Positions 53,406-61,306 of a stretch of 64,000 bases of DNA are shown piece by piece. The notes under the pieces are model-generated. The model was not told the origin of the DNA and did no database searches. It saw nothing but the letters and a program-made list of their open reading frames with translations. Source of the DNA: Acidobacteriota bacterium. GTDB lineage: Bacteria > Acidobacteriota > Blastocatellia > Pyrinomonadales > Pyrinomonadaceae. A program made the position numbers and the translations under genes. The DNA lies in the NCBI GenBank assembly GCA_023389035.1, contig JAEWFC010000016.1, positions 167,372 through 231,371 of the forward strand. Reading direction: 5' to 3'. How positions within the stretch are numbered: position 1 is the first letter of the stretch; each line of letters begins with the position of its first letter.

Positions 53406-54299
53406 TTAAATATCCACGCCCAAACTCATTTCCTGTGCGATTTTCAAAAACTCGCTCGCTGCGTGCGAGAGCACAGTGTTCTTGCGATATATAATATTGA
53501 GCTTTCGCTCTAGTCGCATCTCGTTCACCGAGAGGCCGTGCAATTGTCCAGCCGCCACCTCTGAATGGGCCGTCAGCTTAGGTACAAGAGCGACTCCGCA
53601 TCCCATTTCTACCAACCGCTTTATCGCCTCGAGCGACGGAAGTTCAACCCCGATATTCAACGCAGTATTGTGCTTTTCGAACGTTTCGATCACCTTCTTG
53701 CGGTAAGGCGATGGCGCGTTATGTGCAATGAAGGTCTCGCCGGCAAGTTCCTTTATCGAAACGCGGTCACGACCCACGAATCGGTGGTCCATACCGACGA
53801 TCAGCTGCAATTGGTCGGTCATCACTGATACAGAGCGGATCGAATCGTCGTGCGGCTTGAACGATACCACCCCCAACTCGACCTCCCGAGCGATTATTTC
53901 CTTCGGTATCCGGCTAGCCACACCACGCTGGACCTCTACCTTGATCAGGGGATGGCGAATGCGAAATTCCGCGATCAGCGGCAAGAGAAAAAAGACCGTA
54001 TGCTCGTTCGCACTGATGGTCACTTTTCCCGTGTGTAGGTTCCGCATCTCGCGAATTGCCGTGTGTGCGGTCTCTCGCAGATTGAGCATCTGCCGTGCAT
54101 AATCGAGCAATATCTCGCCTGCATACGTTAGCGTCCCGTCCTTCGAAGATCGGTCGAAAAGCGTCTCACCGACCTCCTTCTCCAGCCGCCGGATAGCCTG
54201 GCTTACGGCCGGCTGCGTTCGTTTCAATACTTCTGCCGCACGCGAAAAGCTCTTCTCCCGAGCGACCGCTGCCAGCACCTCAAGCTGATTCAGGTCCAT
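53406..54299 (-). CDS. LysR-family transcriptional regulator
   Basis: 297 residues: N-terminal winged helix (about 1-60, ARVKSFSRAAEVLKRTQPAV read as SFSRAAEVLKRTQPAVSQAI) and a periplasmic-binding-protein-like effector domain (VEVQRGVASRIPKEI, LGVVSFKPHDDS, FIAHNAPSPYR, LVEMGCGVALVPK). It resembles regulators of the CysL/CbbR type. It is divergent from the cystathionine gamma-synthase gene, and LysR proteins usually control the divergent gene, so control of sulfur amino acid metabolism is a reasonable inference. Two palindromes lie in the shared gap. Confidence 0.88.
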   Translation of the reverse strand: MDLNQLEVLAAVAREKSFSRAAEVLKRTQPAVSQAIRRLEKEVGETLFDRSSKDGTLTYAGEILLDYARQMLNLRETAHTAIREMRNLHTGKVTISANEHTVFFLLPLIAEFRIRHPLIKVEVQRGVASRIPKEIIAREVELGVVSFKPHDDSIRSVSVMTDQLQLIVGMDHRFVGRDRVSIKELAGETFIAHNAPSPYRKKVIETFEKHNTALNIGVELPSLEAIKRLVEMGCGVALVPKLTAHSEVAAGQLHGLSVNEMRLERKLNIIYRKNTVLSHAASEFLKIAQEMSLGVDI

Positions 54300-54348
54300 A
54301 GCGAAAGTTCCCTTACAATCTTATCTTTTAGATATTTTACATAAATGC

Positions 54349-54398
54349 TCGTTATAAACGAATTAGCTCGATCCGGATTTCGGTCCGCACGGTGCGGA
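54349..54398. promoter_or_regulatory. Two palindromes between lysR and metB-like gene
   Basis: TCGTTATAAACGA at 54349-54361 is an inverted repeat whose ends satisfy the LysR box form T-N11-A. A second perfect dyad, TCCGCAC-G-GTGCGGA, is at 54384-54398. The 290-base gap contains no gene. These are candidate sites for the LysR regulator (inference). Confidence 0.45.
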
Positions 54399-54591
54399 TC
54401 ATGGATCCGATCTTGATGAGGGAAAGTACGGCTATTTACAGTTCCAAACCATTATCGAATTAGGTATCTGTTTGCAATTTTCCCTACCGCACGCTAACAT
54501 TGACGTTCGTTAAATTGCGTTGTTTCATGCTGTTTTAGAACGCCTTTTACCGGAATTTCCTATTTTAGGCAGTTCGCCGATTCACCCGTTT

Positions 54592-55728
54592 ATGGGCTTT
54601 TCAACGATCGCAATCCACGCGGGAAACGAACCCGACACAGCCACCGGCGCTGTCAGTGTTCCGATTTACCAGACGTCGACCTACGCCCAGGATGGACTGG
54701 GCAAACATAAGGGATTCGAGTACGCCCGCACCCAAAACCCGACCCGAAGCGCGCTGGAAAAGAACATCGCTGCGCTGGAAGGCGCAAGCTACGGTTTTGC
54801 GTTCGCCTCCGGAATGTCGGCTATTGACGCGGTGTTGAAACTAGTAAAGGCCGGTGAGCACGTCATACTCGGAGATAACACTTACGGCGGGACTTATCGC
54901 CTTTTCAGTAAGATACTCACAAATTACGGTGTTGAATTTGACCTCGCTGACACGTCTGACGCCGATTCGCTTGATAAGCATTTCAAGTCGAACACAAAGA
55001 TGGTCTTTGTCGAAACCCCGACAAATCCGGTCATGACTGTCTCGGATCTCGCTCGCATTTCTGAGATATCTCACGCACACGGAGCCAAAGTCGTCTGTGA
55101 CAACACGTTCATGTCGCCGTATTTTCAGCGCCCGATCGAACACGGTGTCGATATTGTTGTGCACTCCACGACTAAGTATCTGAATGGGCACTCAGACAGC
55201 GTCGGTGGTTTTGTCGCCCTTAACGACCAGAATGACGCAGAATGGATCGGCTTTGTGCAGAACGGTATCGGGGCGATTCTCTCACCGTTCGATTCGTTTC
55301 TAGTACTTCGCGGGACCAAGACACTTGCGGTGAGAATGGAAGCACACGACCGCAACGGCCGGATGGTAGCAAATTTTCTCGCAGAGCATCCGGGCGTACA
55401 AAAAGTTTACTATCCGGGACTCACCTCCCATCCTCAGCACGAACTAGCAAAACGCCAGCAAAGCGGATTCGGCGGTATGGTAGCCTTTGAAACGGGTTCA
55501 CTTGAAAACGCAAAACGGGTCCTGGAATCCGTCAAACTTTGCACGTTGGGTGAGAGCCTCGGCGGTGTCGAGTCACTGATCTCTCACCCGGCCACAATGA
55601 CGCATGCGTCAGTCCCGGCAGATACTCGCGAGAAGTTGGGCATAACGGACGGTTTGGTCCGAATCTCGGTCGGCATTGAAGACGTTGAAGATATTCTGGA
55701 GGATCTTGATCAGGCCCTTGGGCGATGA
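54592..55728 (+). CDS. metB: Cystathionine gamma-synthase-like PLP enzyme
   Basis: 378 residues from ATG 54592; a longer start at 54520 adds a tail unlike the family. Cys/Met metabolism PLP enzyme: FSTIAIHAGNEPD, YARTQNPTRSALE, FASGMSAIDAVL, the PLP lysine K195 in HSTTKYLNGHSDSVGG, and LGESLGGVESLISHPATMTHAS. The family includes cystathionine gamma-synthase, gamma-lyase and O-acetylhomoserine sulfhydrylase; these cannot be separated safely by sequence alone. The stop codon overlaps the PP2C start (ATGA). Confidence 0.85.
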   Translation: MGFSTIAIHAGNEPDTATGAVSVPIYQTSTYAQDGLGKHKGFEYARTQNPTRSALEKNIAALEGASYGFAFASGMSAIDAVLKLVKAGEHVILGDNTYGGTYRLFSKILTNYGVEFDLADTSDADSLDKHFKSNTKMVFVETPTNPVMTVSDLARISEISHAHGAKVVCDNTFMSPYFQRPIEHGVDIVVHSTTKYLNGHSDSVGGFVALNDQNDAEWIGFVQNGIGAILSPFDSFLVLRGTKTLAVRMEAHDRNGRMVANFLAEHPGVQKVYYPGLTSHPQHELAKRQQSGFGGMVAFETGSLENAKRVLESVKLCTLGESLGGVESLISHPATMTHASVPADTREKLGITDGLVRISVGIEDVEDILEDLDQALGR

Positions 55729-56705
55729 CAGTTCCGAAGCTGCGTCGTCGGCCTCGGGGTTTGCTAAATATGTACAACGTTGAGATTCATGCCACCTCCC
55801 ATGTAGGGCGGGTCCGGAAAGGTAACGAGGATAACTATCTTCTTCTGAATATTTCGAACTCGCGCGCCTGGACCAGTTCACAAGACGCAAGCGAATTCGT
55901 CATAGAGTCGCAGGAATTCGAGGTTGATGACAACGGCATTGTCCTGGCAGTTTCAGATGGAATGGGCGGAGCTCTAGCCGGAGAGGTCGCCAGCAAGATG
56001 GCAGTCGAGAGCGTCAGTGAAAAGCTGCTGCACGAGGACATCGACGAAACCCTCACACCCGAGGCTTTTGAGTACCACCTGATCGGTAAGCTCTATAACG
56101 CAACCCTTTACGCAAACTATCTCGTTCACAATCAGGGGCGGACCGATCCGCAATTTCAGGGCATGGGGGCGACCTTTACCGGCGTCGGACTTACTCCTCG
56201 CGGTGTCGATGTTATACAGGTGGGCGACAGCCGTGCTTATCTGGTACGCAACGGTAAGATCTATCAGATAACGAAAGACCAGTCGCTGGTCCAACAGCTC
56301 ATTGACGCTCAGCAGATCTCGGCTGAAGAGGCGGAAACCCACACTCTAAAGAATGTGATACTTCAGGCACTCGGAGCTCAGAACGAGATATACCCGGTCT
56401 CAGCTCGCCTTTCACCAAGCCGAAACGACGTCCTGCTGGTTTGTAGTGATGGTCTGTCTAATAAGGTAAGTGCCGCCCAACTTCAACAGGTAGTCGTGGA
56501 CAATATGGAGGGTCTGCAAAATGCCTGTGCCGAACTGGTCAGGATCGCCAATGAGAACGGAGGCGAAGACAATATCACCGTTATCATTGCAAAGATCACT
56601 GGCGATTCGCTGCCTGAATCCGAGACCGAAGAAGTTCAATTAGAACTGATCGACATGGGCAACATACATGACACGGCCGATCAAGATACTGCCGAGATTG
56701 TCTAG
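55725..56705 (+). CDS. PP2C-type serine/threonine protein phosphatase
   Basis: 326 residues from ATG 55725, overlapping the previous stop by four bases (an ATG at 55770 is alternative). Metal-binding aspartates occur in GRVRKGNEDNYLLL, VSDGMGGALAGEVAS, QVGDSRAYLVRNGKIYQITKDQSLVQ (shown as VGDSRAYLVRNGKI), LLVCSDGLSNKV and NGGEDNITVII. A C-terminal acidic segment of about 30 residues follows. It dephosphorylates proteins, usually as partner of a Hanks-type kinase, but no kinase gene is nearby. Coupling to metB is unusual. Confidence 0.9.
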   Translation: MTVPKLRRRPRGLLNMYNVEIHATSHVGRVRKGNEDNYLLLNISNSRAWTSSQDASEFVIESQEFEVDDNGIVLAVSDGMGGALAGEVASKMAVESVSEKLLHEDIDETLTPEAFEYHLIGKLYNATLYANYLVHNQGRTDPQFQGMGATFTGVGLTPRGVDVIQVGDSRAYLVRNGKIYQITKDQSLVQQLIDAQQISAEEAETHTLKNVILQALGAQNEIYPVSARLSPSRNDVLLVCSDGLSNKVSAAQLQQVVVDNMEGLQNACAELVRIANENGGEDNITVIIAKITGDSLPESETEEVQLELIDMGNIHDTADQDTAEIV

Positions 56706-57178
56706 TCTTGTTTCCAACCCGGAAGCTCGCGAGTCATTCGCCTCACGTAGATCGAAGACCCTTTTACGCTAACAACCTCCACCTTCTCGCCTTCGGCCAG
56801 TTCGCTCTCGCCATCAACGGGAAAAGCAGTCCACTCCGAACCGTAAACCTTTACTGCGGCTTCGTTTAACGCGCCCTTACTAGGCATAGTTACGGTTCCG
56901 ATCTGACCTGGAAGCGAATCCATTCCCATCTTCAACGTGTGGTCATCATCGTGCGAAAGATACTTCGAAAATATCGTTCGAGACATCGCCGTGAGGGCTC
57001 CGGAGACGATCGCGAACGCCGCGAACTGCCACACCACGCCAAAGCCCATCATCGCAACGACTGCCGCTGCGATGGCACCGATGCCGAACCAGAAGAGGAA
57101 AAAGCTGAGCGTGAAGATCTCGGCAACCAGCAGTCCGATGCCGATCACGAGCCATGCTATCCAGGTCAACTGTTCCAT
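56702..57178 (-). CDS. NfeD-like membrane protein
   Basis: 158 residues: two or three N-terminal membrane helices (IAWLVIGIGLLVAEIFTLSF, LFWFGIGAIAAAVVAMMG, FAAFAIVSGALTAM) and a C-terminal OB-fold domain (LPGQIGTVTMPSKGALNEAA, KVEVVSVKGSSIYVRRM) typical of short NfeD proteins. These often act with stomatin/flotillin-family proteins in membrane organisation. No stomatin gene is adjacent. It overlaps the PP2C gene's end by four bases. Confidence 0.85.
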   Translation of the reverse strand: MEQLTWIAWLVIGIGLLVAEIFTLSFFLFWFGIGAIAAAVVAMMGFGVVWQFAAFAIVSGALTAMSRTIFSKYLSHDDDHTLKMGMDSLPGQIGTVTMPSKGALNEAAVKVYGSEWTAFPVDGESELAEGEKVEVVSVKGSSIYVRRMTRELPGWKQD

Positions 57179-57222
57179 ATCTAAACATCCCGCTTCGCCG
57201 AAATGATAGGATTACCGTTGGT

Positions 57223-57309
57223 TGGTACTGGGGACGGGAATCGAACCCGTACGCCCCTAAGGGCACAGGATTTTAAGTCCTGGGCGTCTACCAATTCCGC
57301 CACCCCAGC
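57223..57309 (-). tRNA. tRNA-Leu (anticodon TAA)
   Basis: 87 bases with a long variable arm and encoded CCA. On the minus strand: acceptor GCTGGGG pairing with CCCCAGT, D-arm GGCGGAATTGGTAGACGC, anticodon arm CAGGACTTAAAATCCTG with TAA at the anticodon position, and T-arm GGGTTCGATTCCC. The first base pair is a G-T wobble. Confidence 0.97.
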
Positions 57310-57406
57310 ACGCAGTTCGAGATTAGCACAGTTGAATTGCCGGATAAAGACTGCCAAATTCCCTGCCTTGGCACATCCCTTGCAAGAATTCAGCGTGGGG
57401 GATGCA

Positions 57407-58000
57407 ATGATGATCAAACTTAGATTCAGTTTATCGATGGTCGTGGCGGTGGTGTTTATTGCGGGCTTTGCGGTGGGTGGCATTGCGCAGAATCGCCAGG
57501 TGCTTGCGGAGGCGACGCGGATCAGCGGCGATCGCTTTACGATTGCGACGCGGACTCCGCAGGGAGCGCAGATATACGCCACGAATCGCCCGTCCGCAGC
57601 GATGTTGAATGCGATCGACCGCGGGCTCAACGACCTATTTGCCGTGGCGCGGAGGAACGGCTACACTCGCCGGCTGAGCCACCGCGAGTACACCATCTAC
57701 ATCGGCCGGGCGGACCGCAACCGCGATGCTGCGGGCAATTTTTCACCTGACATCGCTGTCGGAGCGGCCCAATACGCAGGGTCTGTGTACGATAAGGGAG
57801 GCTTTATTTACGCAGCCGGGATGGTGATCGCCTTCAATCCGATGTCATTTTTGATCGCGGATCACGGCTCGAACGTCTCGCGCGTCGCAGATCTTGTCCG
57901 CTACGAGGGCGAGCATCTTGTGCTGTATCACAACGACCGCCGGCGTTATGCGCAGACCGCGGACCACAGCCAGGGCGGCGGACACCCGATCCTCAAATAG
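57407..58000 (+). CDS. Exported protein of unknown function
   Basis: 197 residues from the paired ATGs at 57407/57410 with GGGG six bases upstream; any longer start would run through the tRNA. A signal peptide (LSMVVAVVFIAGFAVGGIAQ) is followed by a soluble domain with RRNGYTRRLSHREYTIYIGR and a DRNRDAAGNFSPDI loop. LVRYEGEHLVLYHNDRRRY has an HxxE-like spacing but is not a recognised motif. I do not recognise the family. It stands alone. Confidence 0.65.
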   Translation: MMIKLRFSLSMVVAVVFIAGFAVGGIAQNRQVLAEATRISGDRFTIATRTPQGAQIYATNRPSAAMLNAIDRGLNDLFAVARRNGYTRRLSHREYTIYIGRADRNRDAAGNFSPDIAVGAAQYAGSVYDKGGFIYAAGMVIAFNPMSFLIADHGSNVSRVADLVRYEGEHLVLYHNDRRRYAQTADHSQGGGHPILK

Positions 58001-58258
58001 GATAGAAAAACCGGCACACAAATAACCAAAGCCCCAAAGTAGCCTGTTGCAAACCCTGCGCAGGCTACACTTGCCTGATTTCGTGCATCGTATAACCGAT
58101 ATTGTCGCAACCTTGCGGCGGGCTGAGAGCCCGGCAGCCGCAGACCATCGGTTTTAATTGATTCATACGCAAGATGGCACGCCTGACAGAGGTTGGCACG
58201 GCCATTGCAACTAGTCTCCGTGGATGTCGATTGAAGGTCCGCGAAGACGGAGGATCTG

Positions 58259-58873
58259 ATGCACATTTCGTCATTCGGCACCAAAGTCTTCGCAGTCCAT
58301 TTTTTGATCTTTGCAATCGTTATCAGTTCGCAGGCCCAGACGGCTTCTATCTTTCGTCTGGAACCCGGCACGCGGATGGTGCTCAGCATGCATACGCCGG
58401 TCGGTTCCGAGTTCTCAAGCGTGGACGACACGTTCGAGGCGACGGTGATAAAGCCTGTGTGGAATGGCGGCCGCGTGATGCTTCAACCGGGGACGATAGT
58501 GACCGGACGCGTCGCGAAGGCGAGGCCTTCGGGGCACGGCGGAAAGCCCGGTGAACTCGACTTGGAGTTCTACTCGATACGGACTCCCGACGGCCACCGA
58601 CGCGATATCGACGGCGTACTTGTCGATCAGCGTAAACCTAAGTCACGACGTGTACTTAGCGTTTTCACTGCGATCGGTGCAACGGCCCTCGGATTTGCGA
58701 TCGGGACGGCGTCAGGCTCGACAAAAGGTTCGCTGATAGGGACCGGGGTCGGAGCCGCGGTCGGTACCGGGACAGGAGTAATGATCACCGGCGATGAGAT
58801 AATGATCAAGGCCGATCAGGAGATCGAGATCGAGCTAAAAGCCCCTGTGGTGCTGCCCGTGACGGCAGTTTGA
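58259..58873 (+). CDS. Exported glycine-zipper protein, relative of the LysM protein at 14246
   Basis: 204 residues with GGAGG before the ATG and a signal peptide (VHFLIFAIVISSQAQ). The mature protein has the same beta-domain as the 14246 protein (MVLSMHTPVGSEFSSVDDTF, LQPGTIVTGRVAKARPSG) and a glycine-rich hairpin (ATALGFAIGTASGSTKGSLI, GTGVGAAVGTGTGVM). It lacks the LysM domain. Likely envelope-associated; function not known. It is ended by a strong terminator. Confidence 0.7.
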   Translation: MHISSFGTKVFAVHFLIFAIVISSQAQTASIFRLEPGTRMVLSMHTPVGSEFSSVDDTFEATVIKPVWNGGRVMLQPGTIVTGRVAKARPSGHGGKPGELDLEFYSIRTPDGHRRDIDGVLVDQRKPKSRRVLSVFTAIGATALGFAIGTASGSTKGSLIGTGVGAAVGTGTGVMITGDEIMIKADQEIEIELKAPVVLPVTAV

Positions 58874-58923
58874 AAAAAGTTTAAGTGTGGTCGAAATGCG
58901 AAAGCACCCTCGGCCATTTTGAG

Positions 58924-58961
58924 AAAGCCCGATGTGAAGGGGAGAGCACATCGGGCTTTTT
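58924..58961 (+). terminator. Rho-independent terminator after the glycine-zipper gene
   Basis: A perfect 13-bp stem (AAAGCCCGATGTG with CACATCGGGCTTT) with a 10-base loop, followed by T residues. It is the strongest terminator in the window. Confidence 0.92.
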
Positions 58962-59237
58962 CTGCGCCCTGCATCCGGCGTGAGTCGTGCTGACCAGACA
59001 CGCGTGGCTGGCTTTTTCCAAATTTCGCACTCAGCCCCGCGAAAAAGTGCTGGTTTGCAGTGATCTGATGGCCCGGCACTGCGCTTTGCCTGACTCAGCC
59101 CCGCGTTCCTATCCGGCACCGGATACCGCCGGGTGGATCCGAATGTCCACACTCTGTCTCGGCTGAACTGCCTGACGCGGCTGGAGTGGCTGACTTGATC
59201 CTGGATAATTGACTGCCGATGATACGCTGTGCTATCT
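58962..59237. other. Intergenic stretch without a gene
   Basis: I see no gene. One 13-base direct repeat, ACTCAGCCCCGCG, occurs at about 59030 and again at about 59094. Otherwise unremarkable. Confidence 0.5.
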
Positions 59238-59660
59238 ATGATACATATGATCATCGACGACGAAGAGTGGGAAAGATTTCCGGGCGGGCCGTCGGAATCC
59301 ACCGAGCTGCGGCAGCACGTGACCATCAGCCCCGACAAAAAATTTCAGATGAACGCAAACGTCTGGCGCATGCTGGGCAAACCCGAAACGGTGTACCTTT
59401 TTATGAGCCGCCGCCGCGACAAGATCTCGATCCAGCCCGTCGAACCGCAGATGGTCGATGCCTTTCCCGTCCGCTCGCGCGGCAACACCTACGTCATCTA
59501 CGCCGCTCCGTTCTTTAACCACTACGGCATCAAGGTCACCACCACCCACAAATTCATAAACCCCATCATCGTCCCCAACCGCCGCCTCATCCTAAACCTC
59601 TCCAAAACCATCAAAGCCACCCGCCTCCCCCGCCGCCGCCAACCCCGGCCCAAACAATAA
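59238..59660 (+). CDS. Small basic protein of unknown function
   Basis: About 140 residues from ATG 59238 (alternatives at 59229 GTG and 59247 ATG; none has a clear ribosome-binding site). It is acidic at the start (IIDDEEWERFPGGP) and very basic at the end (KTIKATRLPRRRQPRPKQ). The middle contains a conserved-looking LRQHVTISPDKKFQMNANVW and KPETVYLFMSRRRDKISIQP. Not recognised. The basic tail may bind nucleic acid or be disordered. Confidence 0.5.
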   Translation: MIHMIIDDEEWERFPGGPSESTELRQHVTISPDKKFQMNANVWRMLGKPETVYLFMSRRRDKISIQPVEPQMVDAFPVRSRGNTYVIYAAPFFNHYGIKVTTTHKFINPIIVPNRRLILNLSKTIKATRLPRRRQPRPKQ

Positions 59661-59685
59661 ATTCACCATCCGCACCGTTTGATCT

Positions 59686-59751
59686 ATCATCGAATCAACG
59701 TGTACGTCCGCGACAAACGATCTCCGGTCCCGAAGAGCGAAGCCGTCTCGC
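59686..59751 (+). repeat. Leader repeat, copy 1
   Basis: A 66-base element (beginning ATCATCGAAT, containing GATCTCCGGTCCC and AGAGCGAAGCC) that recurs with about 85-90% identity at 60621-60687. It lies 54 bases upstream of the small acidic protein gene. A second short block (AATAGTCtAaTTT near 59759) is also shared. Confidence 0.85.
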
Positions 59752-59792
59752 TTTCACCAATAGTCTAATTTCGAATAGCGACTTAACCGAAC

Positions 59793-59807
59793 ATACCTTA
59801 TCGGTAT
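59793..59807. promoter_or_regulatory. Palindrome at the start codon of the 59806 gene
   Basis: ATACC and GGTAT flank TTATC; the second arm includes the first two bases of the ATG at 59806. It could be an operator or a start-site hairpin. Confidence 0.4.
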
Positions 59808-60054
59808 GAATGAAGACCATATCGAGTTGAAAGGGCGTCCATATAAACTTCGGTCGATTGACTTCGGCCCCGAATGGGGAATCTACTATCTTGCGTCCAT
59901 GCAGTTAGAGAAGTTGCTTTGGGACACCGACCACGGTTACACTTCCGACGAAGCCCAGTCGGTAGATGAACTAATCTGCTATTTCATCCCGACCCACTAT
60001 TTCAAACTTCCGGACGAAGCTTTGCGTGACAAGATTCTCGACGAAGTTCCATGA
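59806..60054 (+). CDS. Small acidic protein, first gene of a coupled pair
   Basis: 82 residues, no cysteines besides one, rich in Asp/Glu/Tyr (IDFGPEWGIYYLASMQLEKL, SDEAQSVDELICYFIPTHYF). No membrane segment or known domain. Its stop codon overlaps the start of the PD-(D/E)XK-like gene by four bases (ATGA), so the two proteins are probably made in fixed ratio and may interact. By analogy with paired accessory genes it could be an antitoxin- or partner-like protein, but that is conjecture. Confidence 0.6.
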   Translation: MNEDHIELKGRPYKLRSIDFGPEWGIYYLASMQLEKLLWDTDHGYTSDEAQSVDELICYFIPTHYFKLPDEALRDKILDEVP

Positions 60055-60557
60055 TCAAATTTCAATTCTTCCCACGCTCTCAAGGAATCACCGCTGAAAT
60101 TGAGGGTGTGATCAACTGCTTCCGCATTGTTGAGGCCGATATCGGTTCGGCAACCAAAAATCTATCGAGCGATAAAGTTCTTGAAAAGCTGCGTGTCGGA
60201 CTGGAAGCACAAGGTTTTCGCGTGGAGAGCGGGAAGACAAAAGACAAGAAGATCGGTGTTCCCGTCCTATTCGGGTTAGACAATAAGATCGACAAGTCGT
60301 TTCACGCCGACGCCGTCAGCTCGGATGGACGAATCGTAATTGAGGTCGAAGCCGGTCGAGCCGTGGACAATAATCAATTTCTCAAGGATATCTTTCAGGC
60401 GTGCATGATGTTTGGTGTGGAATATCTTGTAATAGCGGTCCGCAACGATTATCGAGGTGCTGATAATTTCTCGAAGATTTATGCCTTTCTCGAAACGCTA
60501 TACGTTTCTAACCGTTTACAGCTACCATTGAAGGGCATTCTCTTAATAGGTTACTAA
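60051..60557 (+). CDS. PD-(D/E)XK-like protein, possible nuclease
   Basis: 168 residues. A central segment reads FHADAVSSDGRIVIEVEAG: D87 followed after ten residues by E98-x-E100 at the end of a hydrophobic strand, the geometry of a PD-(D/E)XK core with E-x-E in place of E-x-K. A preceding E28 lies in a helix-like stretch and later strand YLVIAVRNDYRG fits the core's next strand. The fold assignment is inference. It is coupled to the 59806 gene by ATGA and no partner helicase or methylase is next to it. It is likely cytosolic. Confidence 0.55.
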   Translation: MIKFQFFPRSQGITAEIEGVINCFRIVEADIGSATKNLSSDKVLEKLRVGLEAQGFRVESGKTKDKKIGVPVLFGLDNKIDKSFHADAVSSDGRIVIEVEAGRAVDNNQFLKDIFQACMMFGVEYLVIAVRNDYRGADNFSKIYAFLETLYVSNRLQLPLKGILLIGY

Positions 60558-60620
60558 CACCGATGCACCTTCAGTGGTACGTAATTCTCGGCAGGTAATA
60601 AACTTCGACTCCTATCAATT

Positions 60621-60687
60621 ATCATCGAATGCATAGTGCACGTCCGCGATAAATGATCTCCGGTCCCAAAGAGCGAAGCCGCCTCGC
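60621..60687 (+). repeat. Leader repeat, copy 2
   Basis: The second copy of the element at 59686-59751; it is one base longer. The related short block (AATAGTCgATTTT near 60745) follows at a greater distance than in copy 1, so about 50 bases are inserted. It precedes the gene at 60797. Confidence 0.85.
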
Positions 60688-60780
60688 CCGGTGTCCAAAT
60701 GCACCACTTCCCTGCCCAAACACAACACCGACTTCTGGCAAGCCAAATAGTCGATTTTGGACTACTGATTTTTTACCGAT

Positions 60781-60798
60781 ATCGTTGGTCCCAACGAT
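60781..60798. promoter_or_regulatory. Perfect palindrome at the start codon of the 60797 gene
   Basis: ATCGTTGG-TC-CCAACGAT is an 18-base perfect inverted repeat that takes in the first two bases of the ATG at 60797. Position is the same as that of the palindrome at 59793. Confidence 0.5.
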
Positions 60799-61306
60799 GA
60801 AACCAGTCGCATTAGAGAAAATTGTTCGCTCGGCGACCTTCCAGGAACTCTGGGCCTCGCGAAGGCCCGATTTCAAAGCTCTCAACGAGATCCGTACGTT
60901 AAAACGGCACGGAATATCCGCGTCATTTGAACGGCACGACGACGATACCTTTCGGGTAATCGCACATGCGAGCGAAGTAAACGAGATAAATTACTTGGTC
61001 GTAAAAAGAGGATTTACCAAAGTAATCGAGGCTCCTGACAAGAAACCTCAAAATGATGTCGTAAAAACAATTCTAAAGCGTCCCCGAACTGGCACGGGAG
61101 GAGGCATTCCGCTCACTCGCGGCGAAGTCGCGATGCTCTTCCTCGACGGCTACGCCGGCGACCACCCGAACCTGCTCGACGTCCGCTCACAAGGCTACGG
61201 TGACGACAACGAATGGGATGGCCTCACAACCGACGACGTCCTCGAAAACTCCGACACCGCCTTCGTCTGGTCAAAATGGGAACCGCTCGAGCTTTGGCCT
61301 CGCTAA
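60797..61306 (+). CDS. Orphan protein beside the DUF262 gene
   Basis: 169 residues from ATG 60797; the frame upstream is open but not protein-like. The N-terminal half is helical and basic (LKALNEIRTLKRHG region), followed by strand-like TFRVIAHASEVNEINYLVVK and a Gly/Asp-rich end (LFLDGYAGDHPNLLDVRSQG, WSKWEPLELWPR). No known domain. It converges on and overlaps the DUF262 gene by four bases, so the two are not one transcript. It has a leader like that of the 59806 pair. Confidence 0.55.
   Translation: MKPVALEKIVRSATFQELWASRRPDFKALNEIRTLKRHGISASFERHDDDTFRVIAHASEVNEINYLVVKRGFTKVIEAPDKKPQNDVVKTILKRPRTGTGGGIPLTRGEVAMLFLDGYAGDHPNLLDVRSQGYGDDNEWDGLTTDDVLENSDTAFVWSKWEPLELWPR

Noticed and set aside
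54399..54591. SAM-type riboswitch upstream of the metB-like gene
   Set aside because: I looked for the conserved SAM-I and SAM-II core motifs and did not find them; only the two protein-binding-type palindromes are clear.
57203..57406. Upstream extension of the exported protein frame at 57407
   Set aside because: It runs through the tRNA-Leu gene on the opposite strand; the ATG at 57407 with GGGG upstream and a signal peptide directly after is the better start.
59700..60690. Leader repeats as attC sites of an integron cassette array
   Set aside because: No integrase is visible, the copies precede the genes instead of following them, and no attC-like R'/R'' boxes with a long imperfect hairpin could be recognised.
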